Source of the DNA: Haloarcula salinisoli
GTDB taxonomy: Archaea > Halobacteriota > Halobacteria > Halobacteriales > Haloarculaceae
Reading direction: 5' to 3'
DNA: 64,000 bases
NCBI RefSeq assembly: GCF_019599405.1
Contig: NZ_RKLQ01000001.1
Location: forward strand, 1,612,001-1,676,000
The notes under the pieces were generated by a model that worked only from the letters and a program-made list of their open reading frames with translations, had not been told where the DNA came from and made no database searches. Shown here piece after piece: positions 41,483 to 49,998 of this stretch (the stretch's first letter is position 1; each line of letters begins with the position of its first letter). The translations under genes were made by a program, and so were the position numbers.

Positions 41483-43828
41483 TTAATCGCTTGTTGACTC
41501 AGTAGTCTGTTGGTTCCCACTTTGGTTAGAAGACGTTTCTAGTTGATCAATGCCTTTGACCGTAAGCCGTTTAGTATCTTCGCGGATTCGCCGCCGAGTT
41601 ACCTCATCATAATATTGGGACTGTGAGCTATCCGTTGTTGCGTCTAACTCATGCTCAATAAGCGGTCGAATTCGTCGGCCAATCTTGTTGTGGCGGTCGC
41701 GAATCCGTTGCGCCGCTTCATTGACATCAGTGGCTAGGGTTTCGAACATACTGGCATCGACGCCAGGTCGGCACAGTTGATAGACTCGCTTGATATCCTC
41801 AGGATCATCAGGCGCGATTGTCTTTCCGTACCGCCAGAGAGTAATCGTGACCGGGGAGGTGATATCCGATCCCATTTCCTGTAGCTGTTGTTGAAATTCC
41901 TTGACTATCCAATTCTCTTGTTCTAAGGTTCGGTTTAGTTGGTCCCTCCAACCTTCAACAAGATCAGTGTCCTCACGAATCCTTTCGCGTTCTTGGGCAT
42001 GATCAATGACAATATCATAGATGTCATCTGCGATATCGTCAATAAGAAGGATCGTATCGCCTCTTTCCAGACTCTTCGCCCGGGTTCGGACGATATCACC
42101 TTCAGCAGGGGAATATTTCGTAACCCGAGAGAGCGGCGTAAGCGTAATTCGCTCGTGGTCCTCCTCGAATGTGAGTTTCAGACGTTCTGACGGCTCCGAT
42201 TCATCATCGCTGTCTGTATTAGCAGGGTTGTTAACGGCCGATTCGTCACTAGACTCCTCCGAATCATTGCCGGCACCCCACAAAGAAGAGCTACTCATCA
42301 ACTGGCTTGCGTCACCCCCATTCGTAGAGTTGGACGCAACTGGGCCTACACTCGTCACTTCAGATTCTATGTCATCCAGATCGATGGGCTCTCCGTCCAA
42401 GCTACCGCCACCAACAGTGTGCTCTTGTTGGGATACAGACTCCCCAGCAAGAGCCCTAGCTCGATGAATAATAAACTGGTTCAGGATTTTGTGATGTACG
42501 AATGCAACAGTCTCACTCCTCGGGAACTCATAATGGTTCGAATCCCGAGGAGCCACCCCAGCGTAGACAGTTCGACTGTCTTTGACTGGATCTATGTCTG
42601 ATTTCGTTGTTAAGACAATATTCTCGGATTCTCCGACCGTGAAATCCCGTTCCTCCGCCGCTAGGATGAACGCTTCCTGGACACGTTTATTGCTGAATAC
42701 AAACCGCGTGGGATTGTCTTGTTCCCGTGCCCGCTCCACTGCATTCAAGAGATAGTTTTGAAGTGGTTGCTCGTCGTTCAGGGTTGCTTCTAACTGGGTA
42801 GCTGTCTCAGTGAAGTTACGGATTCGACCACCACCATGACTAATTTGTTCTGCGATTAGATTCAGACGGTCGACTTGCTGCGGAATGGAGTCAAAGTATC
42901 CGTGGGACTTGCTCACGCGATTCCAGTATTTTGGCTTGACTGGCAATTGGGTTAACCGGTTATATAATCCGCCAACAACTTTGGGGGCAATATTTCGTTC
43001 CTGTAGTTCGATTTTCTTAGCAGCGAACTGTCGATGGAGATGGTCTACTTCTTCAGCGATGATACTATAGTAATCGTATGAGACGTCACCCACAGCAAGA
43101 AGATTCTCAATAATCGCTAATTTTGTGTCCAGGTTGACGGGTATCGACTCTATCGGAGAAGACTCTAGGTGAGTCGGGCGTATCTGAATCTGCTCGTCAG
43201 AGTGAGTCCGAGCTAGGTCATATCCCATTCCGTAGCCATCGGAGTCCCCAATAAATGCAACCCGTCCTTTCCCTGCAGCCGCGAACAGCTCTACTAATTG
43301 CCGTGCATATGTATCATGCCAACGCGGCGCTCGCAGGTCGATGATTATCCCTGCTGGGAGGGGTGTCCCGGATTCAATATCGAAATTAAACTGGCTATTA
43401 GCGGTGAAAATCCCCCAGCGGTTTTCCATCTCTGATAAAGAATTCACCACATAACGGGGAACGGGATCACTTCCCTCCTTGTACGTCGGGTTTGTCGTAT
43501 CCCGATAGTGGAACCGGTCAAAAACGGTTGTATACCCTTGGCGGGGAAAAAGAAGAACAGGGAAGTTGCCACCACCACGATTGGGATGCTCGTCAAAAGC
43601 AAGAGCTACTGCCAGTCCAACCGGAATTGAATTTGAAGGGAACGAAGTCTCGATCAGGATACTCTCTTCAGATTCGATGTTTCTGACTGCACGCTCTGTC
43701 ACTGCAGCTTCCACAGGGGAGAGCGTAAACCGATCACCGTCGACTCGGATATTTCCAGCCTGAAAGCCAGCAAGAGCTCCGCGAGAATAGCACTCACTCG
43801 CAAGGGATCCAATATTTTCAGGATCCAT
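41483..43828 (-). CDS. drmE: DrmE, class 2 DISARM protein
   Basis: A 781-residue protein at the head of the drm operon. There is no domain I can name, but the size, the gene order drmE-drmA-drmB-drmC and the m5C partner all match class 2 DISARM. Visible segments are FIGDSDGYG near 196, FVFSNKRVQEAFILA near 375 (a strand-helix like a helicase second RecA domain), a Ser/Asp-rich linker (about 475-550), and an RGDTILLIDDIADDIYDIVID segment near 592-612. Reading as a degenerate helicase-like fold is inference. Confidence 0.8.
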   Translation of the reverse strand: MDPENIGSLASECYSRGALAGFQAGNIRVDGDRFTLSPVEAAVTERAVRNIESEESILIETSFPSNSIPVGLAVALAFDEHPNRGGGNFPVLLFPRQGYTTVFDRFHYRDTTNPTYKEGSDPVPRYVVNSLSEMENRWGIFTANSQFNFDIESGTPLPAGIIIDLRAPRWHDTYARQLVELFAAAGKGRVAFIGDSDGYGMGYDLARTHSDEQIQIRPTHLESSPIESIPVNLDTKLAIIENLLAVGDVSYDYYSIIAEEVDHLHRQFAAKKIELQERNIAPKVVGGLYNRLTQLPVKPKYWNRVSKSHGYFDSIPQQVDRLNLIAEQISHGGGRIRNFTETATQLEATLNDEQPLQNYLLNAVERAREQDNPTRFVFSNKRVQEAFILAAEERDFTVGESENIVLTTKSDIDPVKDSRTVYAGVAPRDSNHYEFPRSETVAFVHHKILNQFIIHRARALAGESVSQQEHTVGGGSLDGEPIDLDDIESEVTSVGPVASNSTNGGDASQLMSSSSLWGAGNDSEESSDESAVNNPANTDSDDESEPSERLKLTFEEDHERITLTPLSRVTKYSPAEGDIVRTRAKSLERGDTILLIDDIADDIYDIVIDHAQERERIREDTDLVEGWRDQLNRTLEQENWIVKEFQQQLQEMGSDITSPVTITLWRYGKTIAPDDPEDIKRVYQLCRPGVDASMFETLATDVNEAAQRIRDRHNKIGRRIRPLIEHELDATTDSSQSQYYDEVTRRRIREDTKRLTVKGIDQLETSSNQSGNQQTTESTSD

Positions 43829-44156
43829 TAATCCATGTTGACAAGGTATCGCTATTCATTAAGTACTTACCACTTATTCAATTCCAAATTACATAATGAT
43901 TTGGATTGCACATCTATTCAATATTCTGTCAGGTGCAATCATATATCGGCCTTCTCTATCATAGTTAGTACCTCAGTCTATTGAGGAAATTCTGGCAGTT
44001 TTAATCACTTATTCAAACAAATCATATGGCTAGCATGTTGACGAGAGTCCCGGTTGAAGCCCATTCTTGTTGATGACCGCGTTCTACAGAAGATCTAAGC
44101 CCAGACACTCGTCGACTATATGAAGACAGGGGCCATCAAATAGCACTCGCGCACAT
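43829..44156. other. AT-rich intergenic region upstream of drmE
   Basis: No credible gene is seen. The 100 bases nearest drmE are strongly AT-rich (runs such as attaagtac and attcaattcc on the plus strand) and probably hold the operon promoter on the minus strand. The stretch from about 44035 to 44150 looks like decayed coding sequence (interrupted frames), possibly a transposase remnant, but nothing identifiable. Confidence 0.4.
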
Positions 44157-45068
44157 TCAAGACTCGAATCCGTGGAGTTCTCGATGACCTTCGATCACCT
44201 GCTGATCCGGCACTTTGTCGAGGCTTTTGGGTTCTAACAGTTGATTCCCTGCAAGAGATGCAACTTCCTCAGGAAGTTCACGCTCCGACCATTCGTTCAC
44301 GGTCACGGTTCTATCGTCGGTTAGGCTGAACCACCCCGAGTCGAACGCCCAATGGTGGAGTTTACAGAGTGCGATTCCGTTCCGTACATCGTCGTCGCCG
44401 CCTTCCGACTTCGGATAGATGTGAGCGGCTTCTACTTCCGGATGCCCTGTTGGAGTTCGTCGAGACTGACCACAAACCGCACACGTGTAGTCATACTGCT
44501 GCTTCACTTCACGAGCAAAGGTGGTCGATCTCACTCGACGTCTACTTTCGGTATACTCGGGATCGTTGTCGATTAATAAAGGTGAGTCCTCATCTGGGTC
44601 GCTCACTTCCTCAGCCATTTCCTGGTACTCCTCCCAACTTGCTACCCCGAGCTTCTGCAGTTCGAACTTGTAGACCATCCGCGAACCGTCGCTCACATAC
44701 CTGTAATTTTGAACGTCGACGAGGCCCTCGTATTCGTACTCGTCGACCCCTTCCTCACTTGTGAACAGATAGATGGGACGCAACTCAGATTCCGCCTCGA
44801 TGAGCGCTCCGTTCGCATAGTCTGATGATTGGTCCCCCTTTTCCTCCTTACCCTCACCTTCGTAGATCAGTGTTCCATCGTCACGGTGTTGATCGTCGTA
44901 GATTTCCCCCGCATTAGAATTCAGGATGATAAATTTCCCCTCATCGCGAGTGCGGGGCGTTATTCCTTTGAACTGAAACCCGAAGTTCGCGCTAAAAACG
45001 TCGTCTACCTCTTCTTGAGACAGCCTTTCACCAATTTCTAATGGCCAGGATAGTGCAAAATCCACCAT
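44157..45068 (-). CDS. HNH endonuclease with SRA-like N-terminal domain
   Basis: A 303-residue protein. The C-terminal HNH domain has Cys196-x2-Cys199, the catalytic His216 in EAAHIYPKSEGG, Asn230, Cys235 and His238-His239. The N-terminal 140 residues carry TLIYEGEGKEEKGDQ and ANGALIEA then RPIYLF then YEYEGLVDV. This pattern is that of SRA-type modified-base readers found in McrA-like and related restriction proteins. The combination predicts a modification-dependent nuclease, which would be odd beside an m5C methylase. It lies upstream of drmE, with a separate promoter region between them. Confidence 0.78.
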   Translation of the reverse strand: MVDFALSWPLEIGERLSQEEVDDVFSANFGFQFKGITPRTRDEGKFIILNSNAGEIYDDQHRDDGTLIYEGEGKEEKGDQSSDYANGALIEAESELRPIYLFTSEEGVDEYEYEGLVDVQNYRYVSDGSRMVYKFELQKLGVASWEEYQEMAEEVSDPDEDSPLLIDNDPEYTESRRRVRSTTFAREVKQQYDYTCAVCGQSRRTPTGHPEVEAAHIYPKSEGGDDDVRNGIALCKLHHWAFDSGWFSLTDDRTVTVNEWSERELPEEVASLAGNQLLEPKSLDKVPDQQVIEGHRELHGFES

Positions 45069-45764
45069 TCAACATTTAAATTGTTTGGCGGATGTATAAA
45101 ATTGGCCGCTGACGGATTCTCTTCGAGGATGGGTGATGCGACGATCACGGCAATCGGCTTCGCGATGTTCTACCTCGCGATACGCGCACAATCTTCAGAA
45201 AACCGTCGAAGAGACACTCGTCTTCGAGAGTACCGCGGGAATTGTTGGTTCAGTCTCTTGACGCTCTTCGGTTTCGTTCGGCGGTCACTCAAATCCATTT
45301 ATAATACATCGATGTCGTGAGCGTTCTGGGTCCGCAGATTGTTACGCTCTCGTGGAGCTCGGTAAGGGGCGCACATCCTATCCGTGTCGGCCCAGGATGC
45401 TAGGTCGAGACTTCGCCTAAACACAGTCCGACGGTCAGCGCGGCGTCTCTACTGGCCCCCACGAGTACGCCCTCGCGCCGACGGCCCTGATGGGCTCGAA
45501 TTTTGGGCATCCGCAAAAGGCGCACGCACCCTGAATTCGCTTGCGGTTCGTTGTGCTAAGGCGGAGTATTTTGATTTTGTGCCCTTAGGCACACCCCTAA
45601 GAGAGAATCAAACCCCCCGGGTTGATTTTCGACGCGAGACGGATCGCTCGCGCTCTCGCGATAGTCCGGGAAACTGTCGGGAATTGGTCAAGTCGGGCCG
45701 GAAGAGGCTATTCTAACCGGTAAATAGAGCGTATAGCCAGTGTTGCCACTCACTGGTCACCCGG
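45069..45764. other. Gene-poor region with possible remnants
   Basis: Between the HNH gene and the right-end gene there is no secure gene. The part at 45081-45320 has a plus-strand frame with FSSRMGDATITAIGFAMFYLA that looks like a truncated membrane segment. The part at 45384-45716 has a 110-codon frame without obvious family (WASAKGARTLNSLAVRC). Its DNA includes a hairpin gtgcc/ggcac near 45590 and many short palindromes. It could be a conserved non-coding region upstream of an element-maintenance function. Confidence 0.35.
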
Positions 45765-47414
45765 CTATCCGGGGTTCAGGTACTGCCAGGCGTTAGCGAG
45801 ACTACCGTCGCTAAATCGAATTCTCGCCATGCGGTACCGCTGGGCTGGGAGTCCTGCATCCTCCCAGATCTCGAAGCCCTCCCGAATGACTCGACCGGCT
45901 CGCTGACCAGGAGCACCAAACCGCATTTCCATCCGTGCCTCACGCCGGCTGAGAGCATCGTCGATGTCGATACCATGTCGGGCGGCCCAAGCGATGAAGA
46001 CGCTCATCGTCTCGTCCATGCCCTGCTGAGCAGTCCTGACAGCCTTCGCGCCTGCCTCGGCAGCGCGCTTCACAGCGTCTTCTGCCTCTGTGACGGCCTG
46101 GTGGACGAGATCAGCGATATGGCTCGACCGGAGACTTACTCGGGCGTATTCACGCTCCACTAAGTCCTCAATCCCGCGCAGCGCTCGGCGGACACTCTCA
46201 ACGTGCCGACCGTGCTCATCAGCGATATCGGCTGGCGAAACTTCACCGCCGTCGGTGACGAGTGTCTGTAGGCTCTCCCACTGAACTGGACTGAGACCAT
46301 CTGCGAGGTGGCGGATGACGACGCTCTCCTGAGTCGACCGTATCTCAGTCACGTCCAGTGCGATCACTTCCGGGCCGCTCTCTGTGGTTTTCGCGTCAAA
46401 GTACGCATCTGTGACGAAGATACCGGTCCCGTGCGTAGGGGCGATATCGAGCCCGGCATCAGCGAGGACCGACAGTAGCGTCTGGTCGAGCTCTCTCTGG
46501 AGCTGGTCGAGGTCGTCGGGTGTAACTCCAAGGGTCTCGTTCCACCGGCTCACTTGGTAGGACACACCCACCTTCGGATGTGCCAAGGGTGAGTCGCCAG
46601 ACTGAGAGAGCGCGTGCCTCGCGTAGTAGTGTTTGATCTCCTTAGGGAGGGCATGGTCGGGGAAGACCTCGCGGACGCGTCGTGGGCCGAGCGTGACCGT
46701 GTGATAGTACCCTGGGAGATTACGCCCGTACTCGTCATCGTCGTTCTGTACGACTTTGCGGTATCCGGCACGATCGTTTTCCAGGAGGTGTGCCATCGAG
46801 GCGATCGGGCCATCACGGGCGTGGACCGGCCCGCTAGTTTCCTTAGCAAGACGGACGTACCGTTCGGCATCTTGGATGTTGCTGTACTCGTGTGGGACCT
46901 CGAAATAGTCACCTCGAACCCTGACAGCCGCAGCTGCTGATTGAAGCAATCGCTGGTAGCGCGCGAATTCGATATTCGACCCGGCGATTTTCACGTTGAT
47001 AGCCTCTATAATCGGCTCCGGGACCGAATGCTCCGAGACATTTCCGTACTTGTTCTCGGTTTTCATTCCCTGCCAACGGGGAGCCAGGTGAGCATTGAAG
47101 TCTTGTTCACCGACTGGATCCTCATCTGGGTGACGAGCGACTTTCAGTCGAAACTCCCGCATCTCGTGGAGCCGCCACTCTGTCCCAGTCGGTAGTCGAG
47201 TACCCGGATGGACGATATTGCTCTCCTGGAAATACAGCTTCACGATCCACTGCTCCCCCTGGTCGGTGAATTCAGCGACTTGGCTGCCGTCGCCTGCTTT
47301 CACTCGTGAGTCGGCGGCGAAGTACGGGGCCAGCCCGTTCTCGTCGAACAGGAAGTTCGCGGAGAATTCGTGTGGGGCCGGCTCGATGTACCCCGTCACG
47401 CGCGACACCTCCAT
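45765..47414 (-). CDS. Large winged-helix element protein, DUF7845-like
   Basis: A 549-residue protein at the right end of the element, its start 81 bases from the attachment site. The N-terminal part (MEVSRVTGYIEPAPHEFSAN) and the middle have no named domain. A winged helix of MarR/Lrp type is visible near 372-425 (LSPVQWESLQTLVTDGGEVS then ADEHGRHVESVRRALRGIED). An Ala-rich helical C-terminus follows. I believe this is the DUF7845 family seen beside tRNA-integrated haloarchaeal elements. It probably regulates or maintains the element. It is more GC-rich than most of the interior. Confidence 0.65.
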   Translation of the reverse strand: MEVSRVTGYIEPAPHEFSANFLFDENGLAPYFAADSRVKAGDGSQVAEFTDQGEQWIVKLYFQESNIVHPGTRLPTGTEWRLHEMREFRLKVARHPDEDPVGEQDFNAHLAPRWQGMKTENKYGNVSEHSVPEPIIEAINVKIAGSNIEFARYQRLLQSAAAAVRVRGDYFEVPHEYSNIQDAERYVRLAKETSGPVHARDGPIASMAHLLENDRAGYRKVVQNDDDEYGRNLPGYYHTVTLGPRRVREVFPDHALPKEIKHYYARHALSQSGDSPLAHPKVGVSYQVSRWNETLGVTPDDLDQLQRELDQTLLSVLADAGLDIAPTHGTGIFVTDAYFDAKTTESGPEVIALDVTEIRSTQESVVIRHLADGLSPVQWESLQTLVTDGGEVSPADIADEHGRHVESVRRALRGIEDLVEREYARVSLRSSHIADLVHQAVTEAEDAVKRAAEAGAKAVRTAQQGMDETMSVFIAWAARHGIDIDDALSRREARMEMRFGAPGQRAGRVIREGFEIWEDAGLPAQRYRMARIRFSDGSLANAWQYLNPG

Positions 47415-47494
47415 TTCCGGGCTGCGCGCAGCGACCGATATGGCCGATACGCGGGGCTACGGAAGGTGTATGGGGGATGTGAAGGAAACGGTCC

Positions 47495-47516
47495 AAGCCG
47501 GTGGAGGGATTTGAAC
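47495..47516 (+). other. attR, within tRNA-Thr
   Basis: The 22 bases match attL at 22046 with one difference. They cover the 3' end of the tRNA-Thr gene, so integration here leaves the tRNA intact. Confidence 0.85.
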
Positions 47517-47569
47517 CCTCGGCCTAATCCTTACGAAGGATTCGCTCTGCCAGTCTGAGCTACACCGGC
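47496..47569 (-). tRNA. tRNA-Thr (anticodon CGU)
   Basis: A 74-base gene on the minus strand. The acceptor stem GCCGGTG pairs perfectly with CACCGGC, followed by discriminator T (47496). The D stem is GCTC/GAGC, the anticodon stem AATCC/GGATT has loop TTCGTAA (anticodon CGT), and the T stem GAGGG/CCCTC encloses TTCAAAT. CCA is not encoded. It decodes ACG (Thr). The gene is complete, and its 3' end is the attachment site of the element. Confidence 0.95.
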
Positions 47570-47681
47570 GCGATGGCACACTCGACCAAGCACGCGTTGC
47601 GACAGCACGTCTACAGTGTGCCACTCGACAGTACAGGGTAGTGCCGATAACCGCAATAAGGATTGCGAATCGCTGCCGTTG

Positions 47682-48095
47682 TCAAGCTGGTTTCGTGCCG
47701 ACGATGGTGACCGGCACGGGCGATTCCAGCAGGACCTGCTGGGAGACGCTGCCGAAGATGACCTTGCCGGTCGGGGAACGCTTTCGCGACCCCATGACGA
47801 TGTGGTCGGCCTCGTGGTCTTCTGCCAGATCGAGGATCCCGTCGGCCGGCGGAAGACGAGCCGTTGCGAGGGTCACGTCGTAGCCGCGCTCTTCGAGGTA
47901 GTCCCGCGCGAGCGTGACAGTCTCGACCTCTTCGAGACCCTCAGGGTCGTCCGGGTCCTTGACGTCATCCGGCGGCAGCGCGTGAGTGACGATGACCTCG
48001 ATGTTCGCCGCGTCTGTCGGCAGGTCCTCGACGAAGGCGGCCTGCCCGCGGGCTCGGTCCGGGTCCGTATCGACTGGGACGAGTATCCGGTACAT
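47682..48095 (-). CDS. Universal stress protein
   Basis: A 137-residue UspA-family protein. YRILVPVDTDPDRAR at the start is the canonical strand with the Asp, and MGSRKRSPTGKVIFGSVSQQ near 102-121 is the ATP-binding GS-rich loop, followed by PVTIVG at the end. Such proteins bind ATP and help survival under stress. The gene is separate from its neighbours. Confidence 0.92.
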   Translation of the reverse strand: MYRILVPVDTDPDRARGQAAFVEDLPTDAANIEVIVTHALPPDDVKDPDDPEGLEEVETVTLARDYLEERGYDVTLATARLPPADGILDLAEDHEADHIVMGSRKRSPTGKVIFGSVSQQVLLESPVPVTIVGTKPA

Positions 48096-48171
48096 GGTAA
48101 TGGAGGGGACCGTCTGGTCCCGTTGACTGAAAATTCAATGGGGGACCCCGTAACTTTTGCCACTCCGTGCG

Positions 48172-49152
48172 TCACCGCCGTAATCGGGCGTCGATGACGA
48201 CGTTGTGCTCGCCGGGGGCGTACGACCGGACGGTCCGGCGGGTCTCGACCGTCACCTCGTAGTCGGGCTCCGCCGCCGACCGTATCGCCCGCTCGCCCGG
48301 TCCGAACGGGTCCGTGTCGGGCTGGATGTCGTAGTAGTGTATCGTGCAGTCGTCGCCGGCCAGCTCGACCGCCGTCGCCAGAAACTCGTCGGCGCTGTGT
48401 GGCAGGTTCATCACGATACGGTCGGCCCACCCCTCGTAGTCGGCCGCGAGCTCTCGCACGTCGCCACAGAGGGCTGTGATGCGGTCCGCGACACCGTTGC
48501 GCGCTGCATTGTCCCGGAGATACTCGATAGCCCGCTCGTTGATGTCCGTTCCGACGCAGGTCCCACCGCGCTTTGCGAACGGCACGACGAAGGGGCCGAC
48601 ACCGGCGAACATATCGAACGCCTGCTCGCCCTCGCGGACCTGCTCGACCACGCGGTGGCGCTCGGTCGCCAGCCGCGGCGAGAAGTACACCTCGGCGAGG
48701 TCGAGTTCGAACGCACAGCCGTACTCCCGGTGGACGGCTTCGGTGGTATCACCGGCCAGAATCTCCCAGTCGCGGACCCGCTCGGTCCCCTTGATCTTCG
48801 AGGCACGGTTCAACACCCCCTCGACGGGCAGGTCCGACGCTACGATGGCGTCTGCGATTCGCTGGGCTCGCTCGGGGTCGTCCTCGTCGATGATGACCAG
48901 GTCCCCGAGCCGTTCGTAGCTCGGCGCAAAGCCCAGTTCGTCGGCCGGCATCGTCTGGCCCTCCCGGACCGGCGCGTCGAACTCCACGACGTCGAAGCTG
49001 TCCGGCACCAGAGTGGGGTCCGTCACTGGAACGTACAGCACCTCCTCCTCGACAGTGATATCGTAGCCGTCGTCGATGGCATCCGCCTCGGCCAATCGCT
49101 GGCGAGTCGCCTCGCCATCCGTGACTGGCACGCGAACGCAGGGAACGCCCAT
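48172..49152 (-). CDS. trm5: tRNA (guanine37-N1)-methyltransferase Trm5
   Basis: The ATG at 49152 gives 326 residues starting MGVPCVRVP. The frame before it runs antisense to dphB and has no family similarity. The class I methyltransferase core shows AFDMFAGVGPF near 194 (SAM site), GTDIN near 218, GDVREL near 246, and NLPHSADEFL near 264 (the NPPY-like motif of Trm5). It makes m1G37 on tRNAs to prevent frameshifting, and archaeal relatives also initiate wyosine synthesis. Confidence 0.92.
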   Translation of the reverse strand: MGVPCVRVPVTDGEATRQRLAEADAIDDGYDITVEEEVLYVPVTDPTLVPDSFDVVEFDAPVREGQTMPADELGFAPSYERLGDLVIIDEDDPERAQRIADAIVASDLPVEGVLNRASKIKGTERVRDWEILAGDTTEAVHREYGCAFELDLAEVYFSPRLATERHRVVEQVREGEQAFDMFAGVGPFVVPFAKRGGTCVGTDINERAIEYLRDNAARNGVADRITALCGDVRELAADYEGWADRIVMNLPHSADEFLATAVELAGDDCTIHYYDIQPDTDPFGPGERAIRSAAEPDYEVTVETRRTVRSYAPGEHNVVIDARLRR

Positions 49153-49227
49153 GCGCTCTCTCCCCCGTCGGTAGCGGTAAGCCTGACGCTTCGCGTCCTT
49201 TATCCCCCGGGCCGACCGACGGGGGGT

Positions 49228-49998
49228 ATGCTCACTTTCGTCGGTCTCGGCCTCTACGACGAACGCTCGGTCACCATCGAAGGGCGCGACGCTATCAGCG
49301 ACGCGGACCGCGTCTTCGCGGAGTTCTACACCAGCCGCCTCGTCGGGACGGACCTCGAGACACTGGAAGCGTTCCACGACACCGACATCGAGGTCCGTGA
49401 CCGCGCCGGCGTCGAACAGGACCCCGAGCCAGTTCTCGACGCCGCACAGGGCGATAACGTCGTCTTCCTCACCGCCGGGGATACGATGGTCTCGACGACC
49501 CACACCGACCTGCGCATCCGTGCCGAAGAGCGCGGCATCGAGACCCGAATCGTCCACGGCACCACCGCTCAGACGGCAGCCGGCTCGCTCACCGGGCTCC
49601 AGAACTACCGCTTCGGGAAGGCCACGACCCTCCCGTTCGAGAAAGCCCACGGGGGGGACGGCGTCCCGGACAGCGTCGTCGCAACTATCGAAGACAACCG
49701 GGCGCGTGACCTCCACACGCTCGTCTATCTCGACATCAAGGTCGACGACCCACACTGGGCCGAGAGCGACGACACCTACATGACTGCCGACCAGGCTGCC
49801 GAACTGCTCGCCGCTGAGTTTCCCGACCAGCTGGCCGTCGTCGTTGCCCGCGCCGGGAGCCCCGACCCGCTGGTCGCCGCCGACACACTGTCGGCGCTCG
49901 CAAAACGAGACTTCGGCGACCCGCTCCATCTGCTGGTGATACCTGCACAGCTCCATCCGATAGAAGACGAGGCGCTTTCGGCTATCGCCGACGACTAG
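49228..49998 (+). CDS. dphB: Diphthine synthase
   Basis: The ATG at 49228 gives 256 residues starting MLTFVGLGLYDE. This SAM-dependent tetrapyrrole-methylase-fold enzyme methylates the modified histidine of elongation factor 2 in diphthamide synthesis. FLTAGDTMVSTTHTDL near 83 and IVHGTTAQTAAG near 111 are family motifs. It is divergent from trm5 with a short GC-rich promoter gap of 75 bases. Confidence 0.94.
   Translation: MLTFVGLGLYDERSVTIEGRDAISDADRVFAEFYTSRLVGTDLETLEAFHDTDIEVRDRAGVEQDPEPVLDAAQGDNVVFLTAGDTMVSTTHTDLRIRAEERGIETRIVHGTTAQTAAGSLTGLQNYRFGKATTLPFEKAHGGDGVPDSVVATIEDNRARDLHTLVYLDIKVDDPHWAESDDTYMTADQAAELLAAEFPDQLAVVVARAGSPDPLVAADTLSALAKRDFGDPLHLLVIPAQLHPIEDEALSAIADD

Larger units (their letters stand above)
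22046..47516. mobile_element. Integrated element of about 25.5 kb at tRNA-Thr
   Basis: The right end is the 3' part of a tRNA-Thr gene. A 22-base copy of that end (21 of 22 bases identical) occurs at 22046 in the same orientation, 42 bases before a tyrosine integrase. Inside are AT-richer genes of patchy composition, remnants of other mobile genes, several nuclease genes and a complete DISARM set. Outside are ordinary high-GC chromosomal genes. No Cdc6/Orc1, Rep, portal, terminase or capsid gene is visible, so it is better called an integrative element or defence island than a provirus. Confidence 0.85.

Noticed and set aside
45765-47414. RepH-type replication initiator
   Set aside because: The size is similar, but the visible C-terminal winged helix and Ala-rich tail do not match RepH motifs I know.
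22046-47516. Provirus
   Set aside because: No capsid, portal, terminase, tail or packaging gene was seen in the segment.
48205-49227. N-terminal extension of dphB
   Set aside because: The upstream frame is antisense to trm5. The natural start MLTFVGLG is at 49228.
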